Assembly (NCBI GenBank): GCA_963731125.1
Contig: CAVSVP010000009.1
Coordinates: 124,001 to 188,000 of the forward strand
Direction of reading: 5' to 3'
Length of the DNA: 64,000 nt
Source of the DNA: CAVSVP01 sp963731125
GTDB lineage: Bacteria > Pseudomonadota > Gammaproteobacteria > Competibacterales > Competibacteraceae
Position numbers and translations under genes: made by a program. Below are positions 9,559 through 17,784 of this stretch, in pieces (within the stretch, counting starts at the first letter, position 1; each line of letters opens with the position of its first letter). The notes under the pieces were generated by a model. That model worked only from the letters and a program-made list of their open reading frames with translations. It searched no databases and had not been told where the DNA came from.

Positions 9559-10206
9559 TTAATAATGCGCCGCTTGATATTGGCTGGTTTGACCGTTACC
9601 ACTCTCGACATCCTTGATGTTTACATAGCAGGGGCCAGGTTTTATTTGACACATAAGACTGCTGCGACTGCCGTTGCTAGTCGTGTAATAAAGCGTGCCC
9701 GTTAAATCTGTAGAATAGCATTGTCTTGGCAGCCGGTTGGTATCGAAATTACCGGGACATTCGGAGATAGTCACCAGTTTCTTGGTCATACGAGCACGAT
9801 TTACCGAATCCCACCACATTAAGTGGGTCCCACTACAGTTAGGAATCCTAAAGGCAAAAGACTGATTTCCCTTAAAAGATCTGGAATAACGTTGCATTGG
9901 CATCTTTTCCTGAATCAAATCCTTGGGCGGATTCGGACAATTGCCGCTCACGGGAGGCGGCGGCTCAGGCTTGGGAGCAGGAGGCGGCGTTGGGCCGGGT
10001 GGAGGAGTAGGTCCTCCGTTTACAGGAGGGTCTACGTTTACCACAACGTTACCATTCTGATCTATTGTTATATCTTGATATTCATAGACTTGCTTATTCG
10101 CTTGCTTATTTATTGTTATTGTTGCTGCAATTGAGCAAAGCGGCACTAAAAAAACGCTAATCACACAAAACCATTTTTTAGAAAAAGACAAACGCTTATT
10201 ACCCAT
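9559..10206 (-). CDS. Exported protein with Pro-rich hinge and six-Cys C-terminal domain
   Basis: A 215-residue protein I do not recognise. It starts with a signal peptide (KKWFCVISVFLVPLCSIAA). A short N-terminal segment (about 30-60) is followed by a proline-rich hinge (about 60-90, repeats of TPPPGP and PEPPPP). A compact C-terminal domain (about 92-215) contains six cysteines, enough for three disulfides in an oxidising compartment. The layout of signal peptide, Pro-rich linker and Cys-rich module is typical of secreted binding domains or surface adhesion modules. It sits between two hairpin terminators and thus looks monocistronic. With a T2SS encoded nearby, secretion by that route is possible but unproven. 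Confidence 0.6.
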   Translation of the reverse strand: MGNKRLSFSKKWFCVISVFLVPLCSIAATITINKQANKQVYEYQDITIDQNGNVVVNVDPPVNGGPTPPPGPTPPPAPKPEPPPPVSGNCPNPPKDLIQEKMPMQRYSRSFKGNQSFAFRIPNCSGTHLMWWDSVNRARMTKKLVTISECPGNFDTNRLPRQCYSTDLTGTLYYTTSNGSRSSLMCQIKPGPCYVNIKDVESGNGQTSQYQAAHY

Positions 10207-10237
10207 TGGTGCTTATAATTCTCCATGTATAAATAAG

Positions 10238-10267
10238 AAACAGGCGGGTAGCCTAACCCGCCTGTTT
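10238..10267 (-). terminator. Rho-independent terminator after the 476-residue exported protein gene
   Basis: A perfect 12-bp stem (arms 10238-10249 and 10256-10267, AAACAGGCGGGT and complement) with a 6-base loop. On the minus strand it is followed by a T-rich run. It lies 57 bases beyond the stop codon at 10324. Confidence 0.8.
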
Positions 10268-10323
10268 AAAAAAAGCAACTAAGATCTGAAGGTTATCTTT
10301 GTTAAAAACCGTTACAGATATTA

Positions 10324-11754
10324 TCAATCTTCGCTACTGATGCTCCGCGTGAACTTATGCGGCATTAAGTTTACGTAGTTGGCCAATACCTGATTACCGT
10401 CAATCTCCAAGTTACCATTCAAGTGCTGAACCAGGGCAAAACCGACCACAGGCAGTCCAAAGTAAGTGTCGCCTTCAATGGAAGTCAGCGCATTGACCTC
10501 GTTGTTGAAATTCAACTGCATCCAGCCGTTTTCGAATCCGAATTGCGCCGCATCCACATTGGTTGTCAATTCCGATCCTGTCCGGTTCTGGTCATTAAAG
10601 GTAATGACGTTGGATTCCCAACACAGGACATTGCCCTGACCCGGTCTCGGCGGAGAGAAATCAAGAGGCGTTTCTACCCCTCTCTCTTCCCGGTTGAATA
10701 AGACGACGTCCACATCATCGCAGGAACCCACATTGGTTTGAAAGCGCCGCGTAAAAGGAGGAATGGCAGGTTGAACCCCCGACACCGGCGGGTTAACGTA
10801 GAAGCTCTTGGTGGGGAAGGTTATCAACCAAGAGGTGGCCGCCCGAGTTACCTCGTCGAGTACATACTCGTTGATGACCGTATTGTGCATCAGCACCGCA
10901 CTGACGGCGTCAATACCCCGACGCCATCCGGATTCCTCGACGACACCTGCAATATCGTCAGGGGACGAAACAAATACCACACTCACCGGGAATGCGTTAT
11001 TCAAGGAGGGATCGGTAGAACCCGGTGCCGCATGTACAGGCACACCTCGCGGTAACCAGAAATTATCCAGTGCCGTGGCGCCATAAGCAGTGCTGCCGCC
11101 AAAGCGGACATCGACCAGGTCGGCACGACCGGCTAACCCGCCGCTAGCAGATTCCGCGGGTAACCCACTGTTGGTGGCCCACTGACCGCCAGGACGCCAA
11201 GCATCAACCAGCTGGTCGCAAGCAGCCGGCACGCCATCGGCGCCATGAGTCGCCCACGTCGCAGGTCTAAAACTTCCCACATCTACAATCGTGGCCATCT
11301 CGATAATTTCAATATGCCCTTCCCGAGTGCGGGCCAAGGAGGTATCACCTTCGTCCGAACTGAAGGCCAAATTACGGAACTCTACGCCTCCGTCGGGAAT
11401 GTCGGGAACCGTGCAGGAATTATCAGTAGTTCTGAGAATGCCGCCCTCACCCTCGCGGCTAATGGAAGCCGTCCAAACGTCAAAAGGCGAGAGATACAGA
11501 TTAAAGTCCAGGACTTCCCGAGAGTTTTGACCGTCCAGAAAGCGCACCTTAACGGCCTTTACGTTATTGGTGGTGTTATAGACGGAAAGCAGTGTATCGA
11601 GATTTCCCGTTACGCCCGCGATCTCTACGCCACCCTGGACGCTATAGTATGGATAGATAAGCACCTGCCCCAGTCCGTCGTTATTGACGTTGACGGCTTG
11701 TGTGGTACCGGCGATGCCAGCCAGCACAGCTGTGGTTATCAGCTTTTTCTTCAT
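10324..11754 (-). CDS. Exported protein of unknown function, 476 residues
   Basis: The start is placed at 11754, where MKKKLITTAVLAGIAGTTQA gives a clean signal peptide and a GGGAG-type ribosome site lies about seven bases upstream; an in-frame start 21 codons earlier lacks this. The mature protein begins VNVNNDGLGQVLIYPYYSV and continues with segments such as NTTNNVKAVKVRFLDG and NSREVLDFNLYLSPFDVWT. I believe similar sequences occur as uncharacterised surface proteins in other gammaproteobacteria, but I know of no assigned function. It has only four cysteines and no visible membrane anchor or sorting tail, and looks beta-rich. It has its own terminator, and a palindrome in its leader. Confidence 0.7.
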   Translation of the reverse strand: MKKKLITTAVLAGIAGTTQAVNVNNDGLGQVLIYPYYSVQGGVEIAGVTGNLDTLLSVYNTTNNVKAVKVRFLDGQNSREVLDFNLYLSPFDVWTASISREGEGGILRTTDNSCTVPDIPDGGVEFRNLAFSSDEGDTSLARTREGHIEIIEMATIVDVGSFRPATWATHGADGVPAACDQLVDAWRPGGQWATNSGLPAESASGGLAGRADLVDVRFGGSTAYGATALDNFWLPRGVPVHAAPGSTDPSLNNAFPVSVVFVSSPDDIAGVVEESGWRRGIDAVSAVLMHNTVINEYVLDEVTRAATSWLITFPTKSFYVNPPVSGVQPAIPPFTRRFQTNVGSCDDVDVVLFNREERGVETPLDFSPPRPGQGNVLCWESNVITFNDQNRTGSELTTNVDAAQFGFENGWMQLNFNNEVNALTSIEGDTYFGLPVVGFALVQHLNGNLEIDGNQVLANYVNLMPHKFTRSISSED

Positions 11755-11797
11755 GAATTGACTCCCTAGCTTGACCAACCAGAATTTGGGATTGTTG

Positions 11798-11820
11798 GAT
11801 TTGTTGTTATACAACAAATC
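11798..11820. promoter_or_regulatory. Palindrome in the leader of the 476-residue exported protein gene
   Basis: Arms GATTTGTTG (11798-11806) and CAACAAATC (11812-11820) form a perfect 9-bp inverted repeat around five bases, about 44 bases before the start codon. It could be an operator or a leader stem-loop; there is no T run typical of a terminator on the gene strand. An AT-rich stretch follows to about 11870. Confidence 0.35.
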
Positions 11821-11893
11821 TTAGTTTAAAAAATAACACACCTTTTGGATACAAGCAACACATAGCCAAAATTGCTACTGTGACGTACTTGTT

Positions 11894-12316
11894 TTAGCTT
11901 TTTTCGAAGTACCACCAATCATCCTCGACACGAATCCATTTTTCCTCGAGAAGCCTGTTGTTTTCCTGCTTTTCAAAATTCGGCAAATTGTAACGGTAAC
12001 TTATTTCCACAGCCACCTGACACGCATCGGTTGCGCAGCTAACCGATTTTACATGGGCATCCCGCCATGCGACATTCTGGCCAAGACGACTTTGATACAT
12101 GGTTAAGGGAACTGCTTGCCGATAGGCAGGACTTAAAAACGAGTAGGCACTCTCCAAGTCATTATTTATTATAGCCTGCCAGCGTTCCAAAGCACGCTCG
12201 GCAACCTGCTGTTCAGGGGTAGCAGGTTTGCTGCAAGCAACGATCATAAAACAGGCAATACTGATACTTAGAAGATTAGCTGCATGAAGCAGACTAGACC
12301 AACGGTTAATCAACAA
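11894..12316 (-). CDS. Small lipoprotein, NTF2/SnoaL-like
   Basis: A predicted lipoprotein of 140 residues. The N terminus has a hydrophobic stretch ending in CFMIVACSKPA, with the lipobox IVAC giving lipidation at the Cys. The mature part begins with a helix (EQQVAERALERWQAIINNDLE), then SAYSFLSPAYR, which is common in NTF2-like proteins that fold as a cone-shaped pocket, and ends EEKWIRVEDDWWYFEKS. Two further cysteines (SCATDAC) could form a disulfide. The only start that keeps the signal peptide is TTG, preceded by a purine-rich ribosome site (GAGGAAGGG). Function unknown. It is separated from the T2SS operon by about 680 bases. Confidence 0.65.
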   Translation of the reverse strand: MLINRWSSLLHAANLLSISIACFMIVACSKPATPEQQVAERALERWQAIINNDLESAYSFLSPAYRQAVPLTMYQSRLGQNVAWRDAHVKSVSCATDACQVAVEISYRYNLPNFEKQENNRLLEEKWIRVEDDWWYFEKS

Positions 12317-12996
12317 AAAATTCCCTTCCTCGCTAAGCTGCGAAATTATTCAAGGAGCAACCCGAACTGCGTAATACCTGTCGTCAGTCACTTTGACTCT
12401 AACGCTCATTATTGTTTGTAGCTACTATTAACTTTTGGGCAAGTTTTATAAATTTAAGGTCTTATGGTGTCAAGTCAATTCTTACATTAAAACATCTGTT
12501 GCTTTAATGCAACAATGTTCCACATAGATTGTCTGCACATAAAGAAAGCCAAGGTATCCCCCAATACATTCTTTAAAAACAAGCAATTAACATAGATAGC
12601 AGAGCGACTGTCCAATACCGGCAGTTTCTCGACTCCACTAGATACTCAATAAAGAGCAGCTAGCCTAACAGGCATACATAAACAGTCAATACCTTCAGCC
12701 TGCTTTGTGCATATCAACAGTACTATCAATAGCACCGTCCAGCTTCGCACTTTAACGGTGACAACCGGCTGATCAGGGCATCCACTGTAGCTGGGACATT
12801 TTACAGGCTGCTTTGTAGGAGCGAACTTGCTCGCGAACTCACCCTGAGGCCCGCCTCAATCACGAGCAAACTCGCTCCTTCCTACAGGTGGATGGGCATC
12901 TGACATATTCCGCCCTAAGTTGGTAGCCGCTGACCAAAATTTTTAACGTAGCAGCCATCGGGTAAAGTTTCACACTCTTAACCGAACTCACCGTCA
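12317..12996. other. 680-base intergenic region
   Basis: No open frame with coding character was found. The region is AT-rich from about 12340 to 12720. It holds an imperfect stem around GTTGC-TTTAAT-GCAAC near 12497-12513 and the REP-like pair at 12815-12885 described separately. It separates the end of the T2SS operon from the lipoprotein gene, so a gspD terminator and a lipoprotein promoter are expected here, but I could not place either with confidence. Confidence 0.6.
12815..12885. repeat. REP-like inverted repeat pair
   Basis: GTAGGAGCGAACTTGCTCG begins at 12815. A near-complementary copy (CGAGCAAACTCGCTCC, then CCTAC) ends at 12885. Each half is itself palindromic around GAGCGA-CTTGCTCG. 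This closely resembles the REP elements known from Pseudomonas and relatives, which occur as inverted pairs in intergenic DNA and are spread by REP-associated tyrosine transposases. Confidence 0.7.
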
Positions 12997-15279
12997 CTAA
13001 TAATCAGCCTCCTCGGCACCAGCCGTATCCTTCATCGATCTAAAATGAAAATCCACGATAGGTACGACTTCTTTCATTCTTAGTTTCAATTCTTCGGTCA
13101 TGCGCAAAGCCTCCAGATTATCGCGAACGACTCGCGGAGTAATCAACACCAACAGTTCCGTACGGTTTGAATCGCTTTCCGTAGTACCGAACAGCGGACC
13201 AATAATCGGTACCTTGTAGAGAAAGGGAATGCCGCCGCTGGAACCCCGCCGAGTTTCGCTGATGAGCCCCCCCAGCACAATCGTTTGGCCGCTTTGCACG
13301 ACGACCTTGCTGCTGACACTGCGTTGTAAAAAAGAACGCTGCCCGGTGGCCACATCGATATCTCCCACATCAATCACTTCCTGATTGACATCCATGGCAA
13401 TCAGACCACCCGCATTAATCTGTGGCGCAACGGTTAACAGCACCCCGGTATCCTTAAACTCAATAGACGAGGTTGTCGTACCTCCGTCAGTGACAGTGGT
13501 AGAGGTGCGCACGGGTTGCTGATTACCCACCCGGATTCTGCCTTCCTGATTGTCAACCACTAGAATCTGCGGTGAGGAAAGTATTCTTACCCTAGTTTCC
13601 TGCTCTAACGTTTCCAGTAGAGCACGCACCATGCCATCGGCGTCGCTCAGCGCGTAGACAAAGGTGGTCGGGCTATTGACGAAACGCGCAGCGCCCAAAG
13701 CCGTATTCAAAGCGGTATCAATCCCCAGACCCAATGCGCCGGTGCCCTGTTTGCTGCTGTTGGGCACATCGTTTTTAAAAAACCAGCGCACGCCAAACCG
13801 CAAGTTTCCGTTGAGCGATACCTCGGCAATGGTCACTTCCACCAGGACTTGCCGCGGCGTTATATCCAGCTTGCGCAGGGCAGAAAGGATTTTGTCATAG
13901 GTAAAGCTGCTGGACCAGATCAGTAGCGTATTGTTTTCCGGGTCTGGAATAATTCGTACGTCTTCCGAACTTGGCACCGCGCCTAATGGCGGAGCGCCCG
14001 AAGGTGGCTCCGGAATGTTTTCCAGCGTTACCTGCTGGGCACCGGCTGTAGGTTGCTCTTCGTTTTCCAGCGGAGTAGCGCTCTGTCGGCCAGAGGAAAG
14101 TCCGCTTCCCCCGGGAGCGCCCAGTCCGGAGGCGGGAGAAGTCAACTGGGCCGGTTCCCGTCCAGGGGCTATGCGTCCTCCCGTTGCTGGCGGTGGACCG
14201 CCACCGCCTTCAACGCCAAATACCTCCGACAGTACCGAGGCCAGATATTCGGCTTCTCCGCTCTGGACTTCGTATACGTACAAGCGTTCACCGCCTGCGC
14301 TGTCCAGACGCTCAATCCACTCACTGGCTTGACGCAGATACTCGGCCTGAGGAGTCACGACGAGAATGGCATTGACCTGACTGAGGGGAATAAAGCGAAA
14401 CAGGCCGGCCAGAGGCAATTGTGATGCCTCACCGAATAAGTTATTGAGTTCCGCGACGATGGTATCACTTTCTACGTTCTGAAGCCGGTACATGCCAATA
14501 GACATCCCCTCGAGCCAGTTGACATCAAATATATCGATGGTCTCCTGGGCGACGACCAGTTCCTGAGCTGTGCCTGAGACGAGCAGCATATTGCGCGCCG
14601 CGTCAACATATAAAATGCCGCCCTCGGGAATAAAAGGCTGGAGAATCGTTTCCATCTCCGCTGCGCTAACGTAACGGAGGGGAAAAATACGCACCCCGTA
14701 TCCCGTATCAAGCTTTTGATTGTCCAACCGTGGAGAGACATTACCCGGGATGGCATCCGTCGCCGGTACAATTTTATAAACGCCATCCGCATTGACTAAC
14801 GCCGCGTTATTCATCCGCAATAGCAGCTCCAGGGTGGGAATCAGCATATTCCGGGGCAGCGGCCGTCCGGTCTGTACGGTCACCGATCCCTGCACGCGCG
14901 GGTCAAGCACATAATTTTCCTGAAGAATATCAAAAATAACTTTAACGACTTCGCCAATGCCGGCATCCTCAAAATTGAGGGTCACTTGTCCGTCCTGCTG
15001 AGTCGCCGGCGCCGATTTAGCTGCCGCACCTTTATCGATAAACTCACCGGTGCCGGGTAATATTGTAGTTTTCTCCTCGGGTCGCGGAGTCGTCTGAAAA
15101 ACCCCTAGCGACCCGCCGGGTTCTGCCATCGCCTGTAAATTGATACTCTCAGCGGCCTCATCCAATTGCTCGACCAACTCACCACTTTTTTCCGGCTCCT
15201 TCGGCGGCGTCGCGCAGGCACTCACCATAAGCACTAGAAAAACGCCAAGGCTCCACACTAACAATGACCTGTTAATCAA
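12997..15279 (-). CDS. gspD: Type II secretion outer-membrane secretin GspD
   Basis: The outer-membrane pore of the T2SS. The protein has 760 residues and begins as a lipoprotein (lipobox VSAC, Cys22), unlike many secretins that have an ordinary signal peptide. The N0 domain starts near residue 97 (VTLNFEDAGIGEVVKVIFDI), followed by N1-N3. A Gly/Pro/Ser-rich disordered insert lies within the last N domain (about 345-415). The secretin core follows (about 480-735), with VEVTIAEVSLNG, RVGNQQPV and the conserved VPIIGPLFG segment. The start is TTG, supported by a strong purine-rich site (GGAGGGGAGG). It is the last gene of the gsp operon, where many bacteria place it near the front. Confidence 0.93.
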   Translation of the reverse strand: MINRSLLVWSLGVFLVLMVSACATPPKEPEKSGELVEQLDEAAESINLQAMAEPGGSLGVFQTTPRPEEKTTILPGTGEFIDKGAAAKSAPATQQDGQVTLNFEDAGIGEVVKVIFDILQENYVLDPRVQGSVTVQTGRPLPRNMLIPTLELLLRMNNAALVNADGVYKIVPATDAIPGNVSPRLDNQKLDTGYGVRIFPLRYVSAAEMETILQPFIPEGGILYVDAARNMLLVSGTAQELVVAQETIDIFDVNWLEGMSIGMYRLQNVESDTIVAELNNLFGEASQLPLAGLFRFIPLSQVNAILVVTPQAEYLRQASEWIERLDSAGGERLYVYEVQSGEAEYLASVLSEVFGVEGGGGPPPATGGRIAPGREPAQLTSPASGLGAPGGSGLSSGRQSATPLENEEQPTAGAQQVTLENIPEPPSGAPPLGAVPSSEDVRIIPDPENNTLLIWSSSFTYDKILSALRKLDITPRQVLVEVTIAEVSLNGNLRFGVRWFFKNDVPNSSKQGTGALGLGIDTALNTALGAARFVNSPTTFVYALSDADGMVRALLETLEQETRVRILSSPQILVVDNQEGRIRVGNQQPVRTSTTVTDGGTTTSSIEFKDTGVLLTVAPQINAGGLIAMDVNQEVIDVGDIDVATGQRSFLQRSVSSKVVVQSGQTIVLGGLISETRRGSSGGIPFLYKVPIIGPLFGTTESDSNRTELLVLITPRVVRDNLEALRMTEELKLRMKEVVPIVDFHFRSMKDTAGAEEADY

Positions 15280-15327
15280 CCCTCCCCTCCGTTACCGAAA
15301 TCTTATGGCAATCCTGCCAATCACATT

Positions 15328-15353
15328 ATTACATGATCGTATTACATGATCGT
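15328..15353. repeat. Two tandem 13-base repeats upstream of gspD
   Basis: ATTACATGATCGT occurs twice in direct succession (15328-15340, 15341-15353) and a partial third copy follows. It lies in the 99-base gap between the gspC/N-like gene and gspD. Each unit holds the palindrome ATGATCGT in part. It may be a replication-slippage product or a regulator site. Confidence 0.5.
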
Positions 15354-15378
15354 ATTATATGGCTATTCCGTAGCACTA

Positions 15379-16041
15379 TTACTGGCTTTGACTCTCGGCA
15401 ACCGCCTGACGGCGTTCCCGTGCCGCCTGAAGGCGCTCCCGCAGCGCCTGGCGCCGCTCCATAATGGCTTGCCGCCGATCCCTGAGCGCCTGTAGCCGAT
15501 CTTTGGGAGTTTGCCGCCGAGCTTGGGGGGCCGGTTGACTGCGATTGCGTACCAGGGGGAGATCCACGGCTTGATCGCCTTTACTGAGGCTAACACTGTT
15601 GGCTTGCACGGCTTTGAGATGCCATCCATTGACTTGATCTCCTACCTGGAGACGGGCAATCTCCCCTGTCTTATCATCTTGTAATAGCGCCATTGTAGCT
15701 TCCGGTGTCAGTACGACGCCCAATAGCGTAAACGTTTCATCAGCAGACGGCGGCTCCGGAGCTGGTTCCGGCGGTTCCTCCGGCTGTTCTTCAGGCGGAC
15801 GGCGTGTGGACAAAAACAAAGGCCGTTCAATGATTTCGTTATACTCGCCCAGAGAGGCAACATCAGGGCCTTCCAGCGGTTGAATCTCCGGAATGGCAGA
15901 TGCAGAGGCTTCCGGACGCTCCGACGGTTTAGCAAGTTGCGGCGGATATAACACCTCAACGGTCACCACACCCACCACGACGGCACAAAACACCATCAAC
16001 ATCACCGTATACAAGCCATTCGCTTTCGAAGTCCCAAACAT
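15379..16041 (-). CDS. T2SS inner-membrane GspC/GspN-like protein with Arg-rich tail
   Basis: This gene lies between gspM and gspD and has the GspC/GspN plan: a short cytoplasmic tail, one membrane span (about residues 9-30), a Pro-rich linker (EEQPEEPPEPAPEPP), and a small beta domain resembling the GspC homology region (TFTLLGVVLTPEATMALLQDD, residues about 100-165), which in known systems contacts the secretin. There is no PDZ domain. The C terminus (about 175-220) is instead a highly charged helix with repeated RRQAxxER units. The start at 16041 (MFGTSKANG) lies one base after the gspM stop; a start at 16080 would add 13 residues and overlap gspM. Confidence 0.75.
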   Translation of the reverse strand: MFGTSKANGLYTVMLMVFCAVVVGVVTVEVLYPPQLAKPSERPEASASAIPEIQPLEGPDVASLGEYNEIIERPLFLSTRRPPEEQPEEPPEPAPEPPSADETFTLLGVVLTPEATMALLQDDKTGEIARLQVGDQVNGWHLKAVQANSVSLSKGDQAVDLPLVRNRSQPAPQARRQTPKDRLQALRDRRQAIMERRQALRERLQAARERRQAVAESQSQ

Positions 16042-16042
16042 G

Positions 16043-16648
16043 TTATCCCATGCTCCGACGCATATAGCCCGCAAGCTCAAACTGAACCGTTAGTTGTACC
16101 GTGGTCTCCACCGGCGTATTTCTGTCACGTCGGCTATAGCGGCGGCGCCGTAGAGTGCGTGCCGTGACCTGCAAATTGTCAACAAACAGCAAAGGCGTCT
16201 TGGATTCCAGATCGTAGAGCACTTTTTGAACCACCTCCATATCGCCGGTCAAGCTAATATTGATTGCCACCCGGGAGAAACCTCCTTCCTCAGTGACGGG
16301 TAAGATCTGAGTACTTACGAGTTCGCCACCACTGGATTCCACGACGCCCTTAACGCGCTGCTGTAAATCGGTTGCCGCCAACGTAGGGGAGACCTGTTGC
16401 AGAAGATGCGTCTTTAACGACTGGTCTTGTCTGACTTGCTGAATCTTGGCTGTTAATTCCTCACGCGTTGCTAACATTCTGTTGAAGATCTGCAAACGGG
16501 TTTGCAGCTCTTCGATGTTGGTCTGATAAAAGCGATATTTGGCAATCAATACGCCATCAATAAACCAGTAAATGCCTATCAATACAGCGAATAGAAGACC
16601 GACCGCAGCCAGTCGATGACGATAACTGACCGTTTGCGTTACTGCCAT
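16043..16648 (-). CDS. gspM: Type II secretion assembly protein GspM
   Basis: A bitopic inner-membrane protein of 201 residues with one N-terminal span (about 12-30, AVGLLFAVLIGIYWFI). A coiled coil follows (about 38-75, NIEELQTRLQIFNRMLATREEL), then a small periplasmic ferredoxin-like domain (about 90-195). This is the GspM_II/PilO-like layout that pairs with GspL in the inner-membrane platform. Its start codon overlaps the gspL stop by one base (TGATG), indicating coupled translation. Assignment rests on domain plan and operon position. Confidence 0.82.
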   Translation of the reverse strand: MAVTQTVSYRHRLAAVGLLFAVLIGIYWFIDGVLIAKYRFYQTNIEELQTRLQIFNRMLATREELTAKIQQVRQDQSLKTHLLQQVSPTLAATDLQQRVKGVVESSGGELVSTQILPVTEEGGFSRVAINISLTGDMEVVQKVLYDLESKTPLLFVDNLQVTARTLRRRRYSRRDRNTPVETTVQLTVQFELAGYMRRSMG

Positions 16649-17742
16649 CAGGATTCTCTCGCAAACTGCGCCGACAGGTAAAACCGATCGTTCCCGGTCC
16701 TTCTATCCGCCGTGATTGGCGAACGGAACGTCACGTTATTAAAAAATTTGGATTCCTCCACCATCCCAATGAGGGCAGAGGCCTGGGAAGACTGTCCCCG
16801 TACCTGAATTTCACTGCCTTTTATTTCGAGTCGTTCCACCCAGGTGCCATCCGGAAAAATCCTTGTCAATTCATTAAGCAATTCAATCGCCAAAGGCGTT
16901 TGCCGGCGTTTTTGCAATAAAAAATGAGACGCCTCAATGGAACTCTCTAGTTCATCCCGTAACGCCAAAATTTCTTGGACCTGTCTCTGGGCAGTATTAA
17001 CTCTGGGCAGCAAGTCATTCACCAAAACGGTTCGTTGCTGCCACAGTGGCAATAGACAGACGACCGCCAGCAAAATCAACACAAGTCCTCCCAGTGCCCA
17101 CTGTAGGCGTTGCACCAGCTGGCCTTTGCGGGGCCGTTTATCTGAAGGAAGTAGGTTAATGCGGGAATCCTCACCCTCCACATCAACGATATCAGGCGCT
17201 AATTCGATCTCTGCCAACCTGTGCAGAATACTGTCTAACCATTGACGAGGCACCACGATAAATCTAACTTCCAAACGCCGGGTATTGGGCTGACGTTCCA
17301 CCAGCCGCGCATCGTAATAGACCTGTTGAGGCGAAAAGGGGGTGAGGCGATCAATCTCAAATCCAACCACCCGGCGTAAATTCGCTTCAGCAGCCAATGG
17401 CAGCATAATGGTTTTTGACAGCGCTTTATTGGCCGACAACCGCAAAAAAATTTGCTTATAAGTAGCCTTTAGCGTTTTTCCATGTAGGCCACTGTCCGCT
17501 AAGGAGGATAAGGCATAAGTGCCTAGTTCCCGGGTCCCTTCCTGGTCTTCTTGACGCAGCATAAGGTGATCGTCGCTAACCTCAAGTAGCAACCGGGTGG
17601 GTAGATGGGTAAACAAACGACCAATAAAGGGCGGCAAGCAAGCCAACAATCCGCTGGCCCACCAGTGCAAAAAGGCCCCTATATCAAGGTGACGCCAATA
17701 GCGCGGTAATGATGAGTGAGATGAAAAAATTTTCAAAGCCAA
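16648..17742 (-). CDS. gspL: Type II secretion platform protein GspL (PilM/PilN-like)
   Basis: A 364-residue inner-membrane platform protein. Residues about 50-215 form the cytoplasmic actin-like part (LLLEVSDDHLMLRQEDQ; VVGFEIDRLTPFSPQQVYYDARLV, a signature of the GspL/PilM family), which recruits the ATPase GspE. A membrane span lies around 220-240. The periplasmic part carries a coiled coil and a PilN-like ferredoxin fold (LLNELTRIFPDGTWVERLEIKG). The first 50 residues are unusual, with extra hydrophobic, Trp-rich sequence. It lies in the expected place between gspK and gspM and shares a stop-start overlap with gspM. Confidence 0.85.
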   Translation of the reverse strand: MALKIFSSHSSLPRYWRHLDIGAFLHWWASGLLACLPPFIGRLFTHLPTRLLLEVSDDHLMLRQEDQEGTRELGTYALSSLADSGLHGKTLKATYKQIFLRLSANKALSKTIMLPLAAEANLRRVVGFEIDRLTPFSPQQVYYDARLVERQPNTRRLEVRFIVVPRQWLDSILHRLAEIELAPDIVDVEGEDSRINLLPSDKRPRKGQLVQRLQWALGGLVLILLAVVCLLPLWQQRTVLVNDLLPRVNTAQRQVQEILALRDELESSIEASHFLLQKRRQTPLAIELLNELTRIFPDGTWVERLEIKGSEIQVRGQSSQASALIGMVEESKFFNNVTFRSPITADRRTGNDRFYLSAQFARES

Positions 17743-17784
17743 TATTCGTCAGGTTACTAGTATGTCGTCTTCATGGACTCTAGG

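Noticed and set aside
11245..11769. 174-residue plus-strand frame inside the orphan exported protein gene
   Set aside because: The minus-strand protein has a clean signal peptide, ribosome site and terminator; the plus frame has none.
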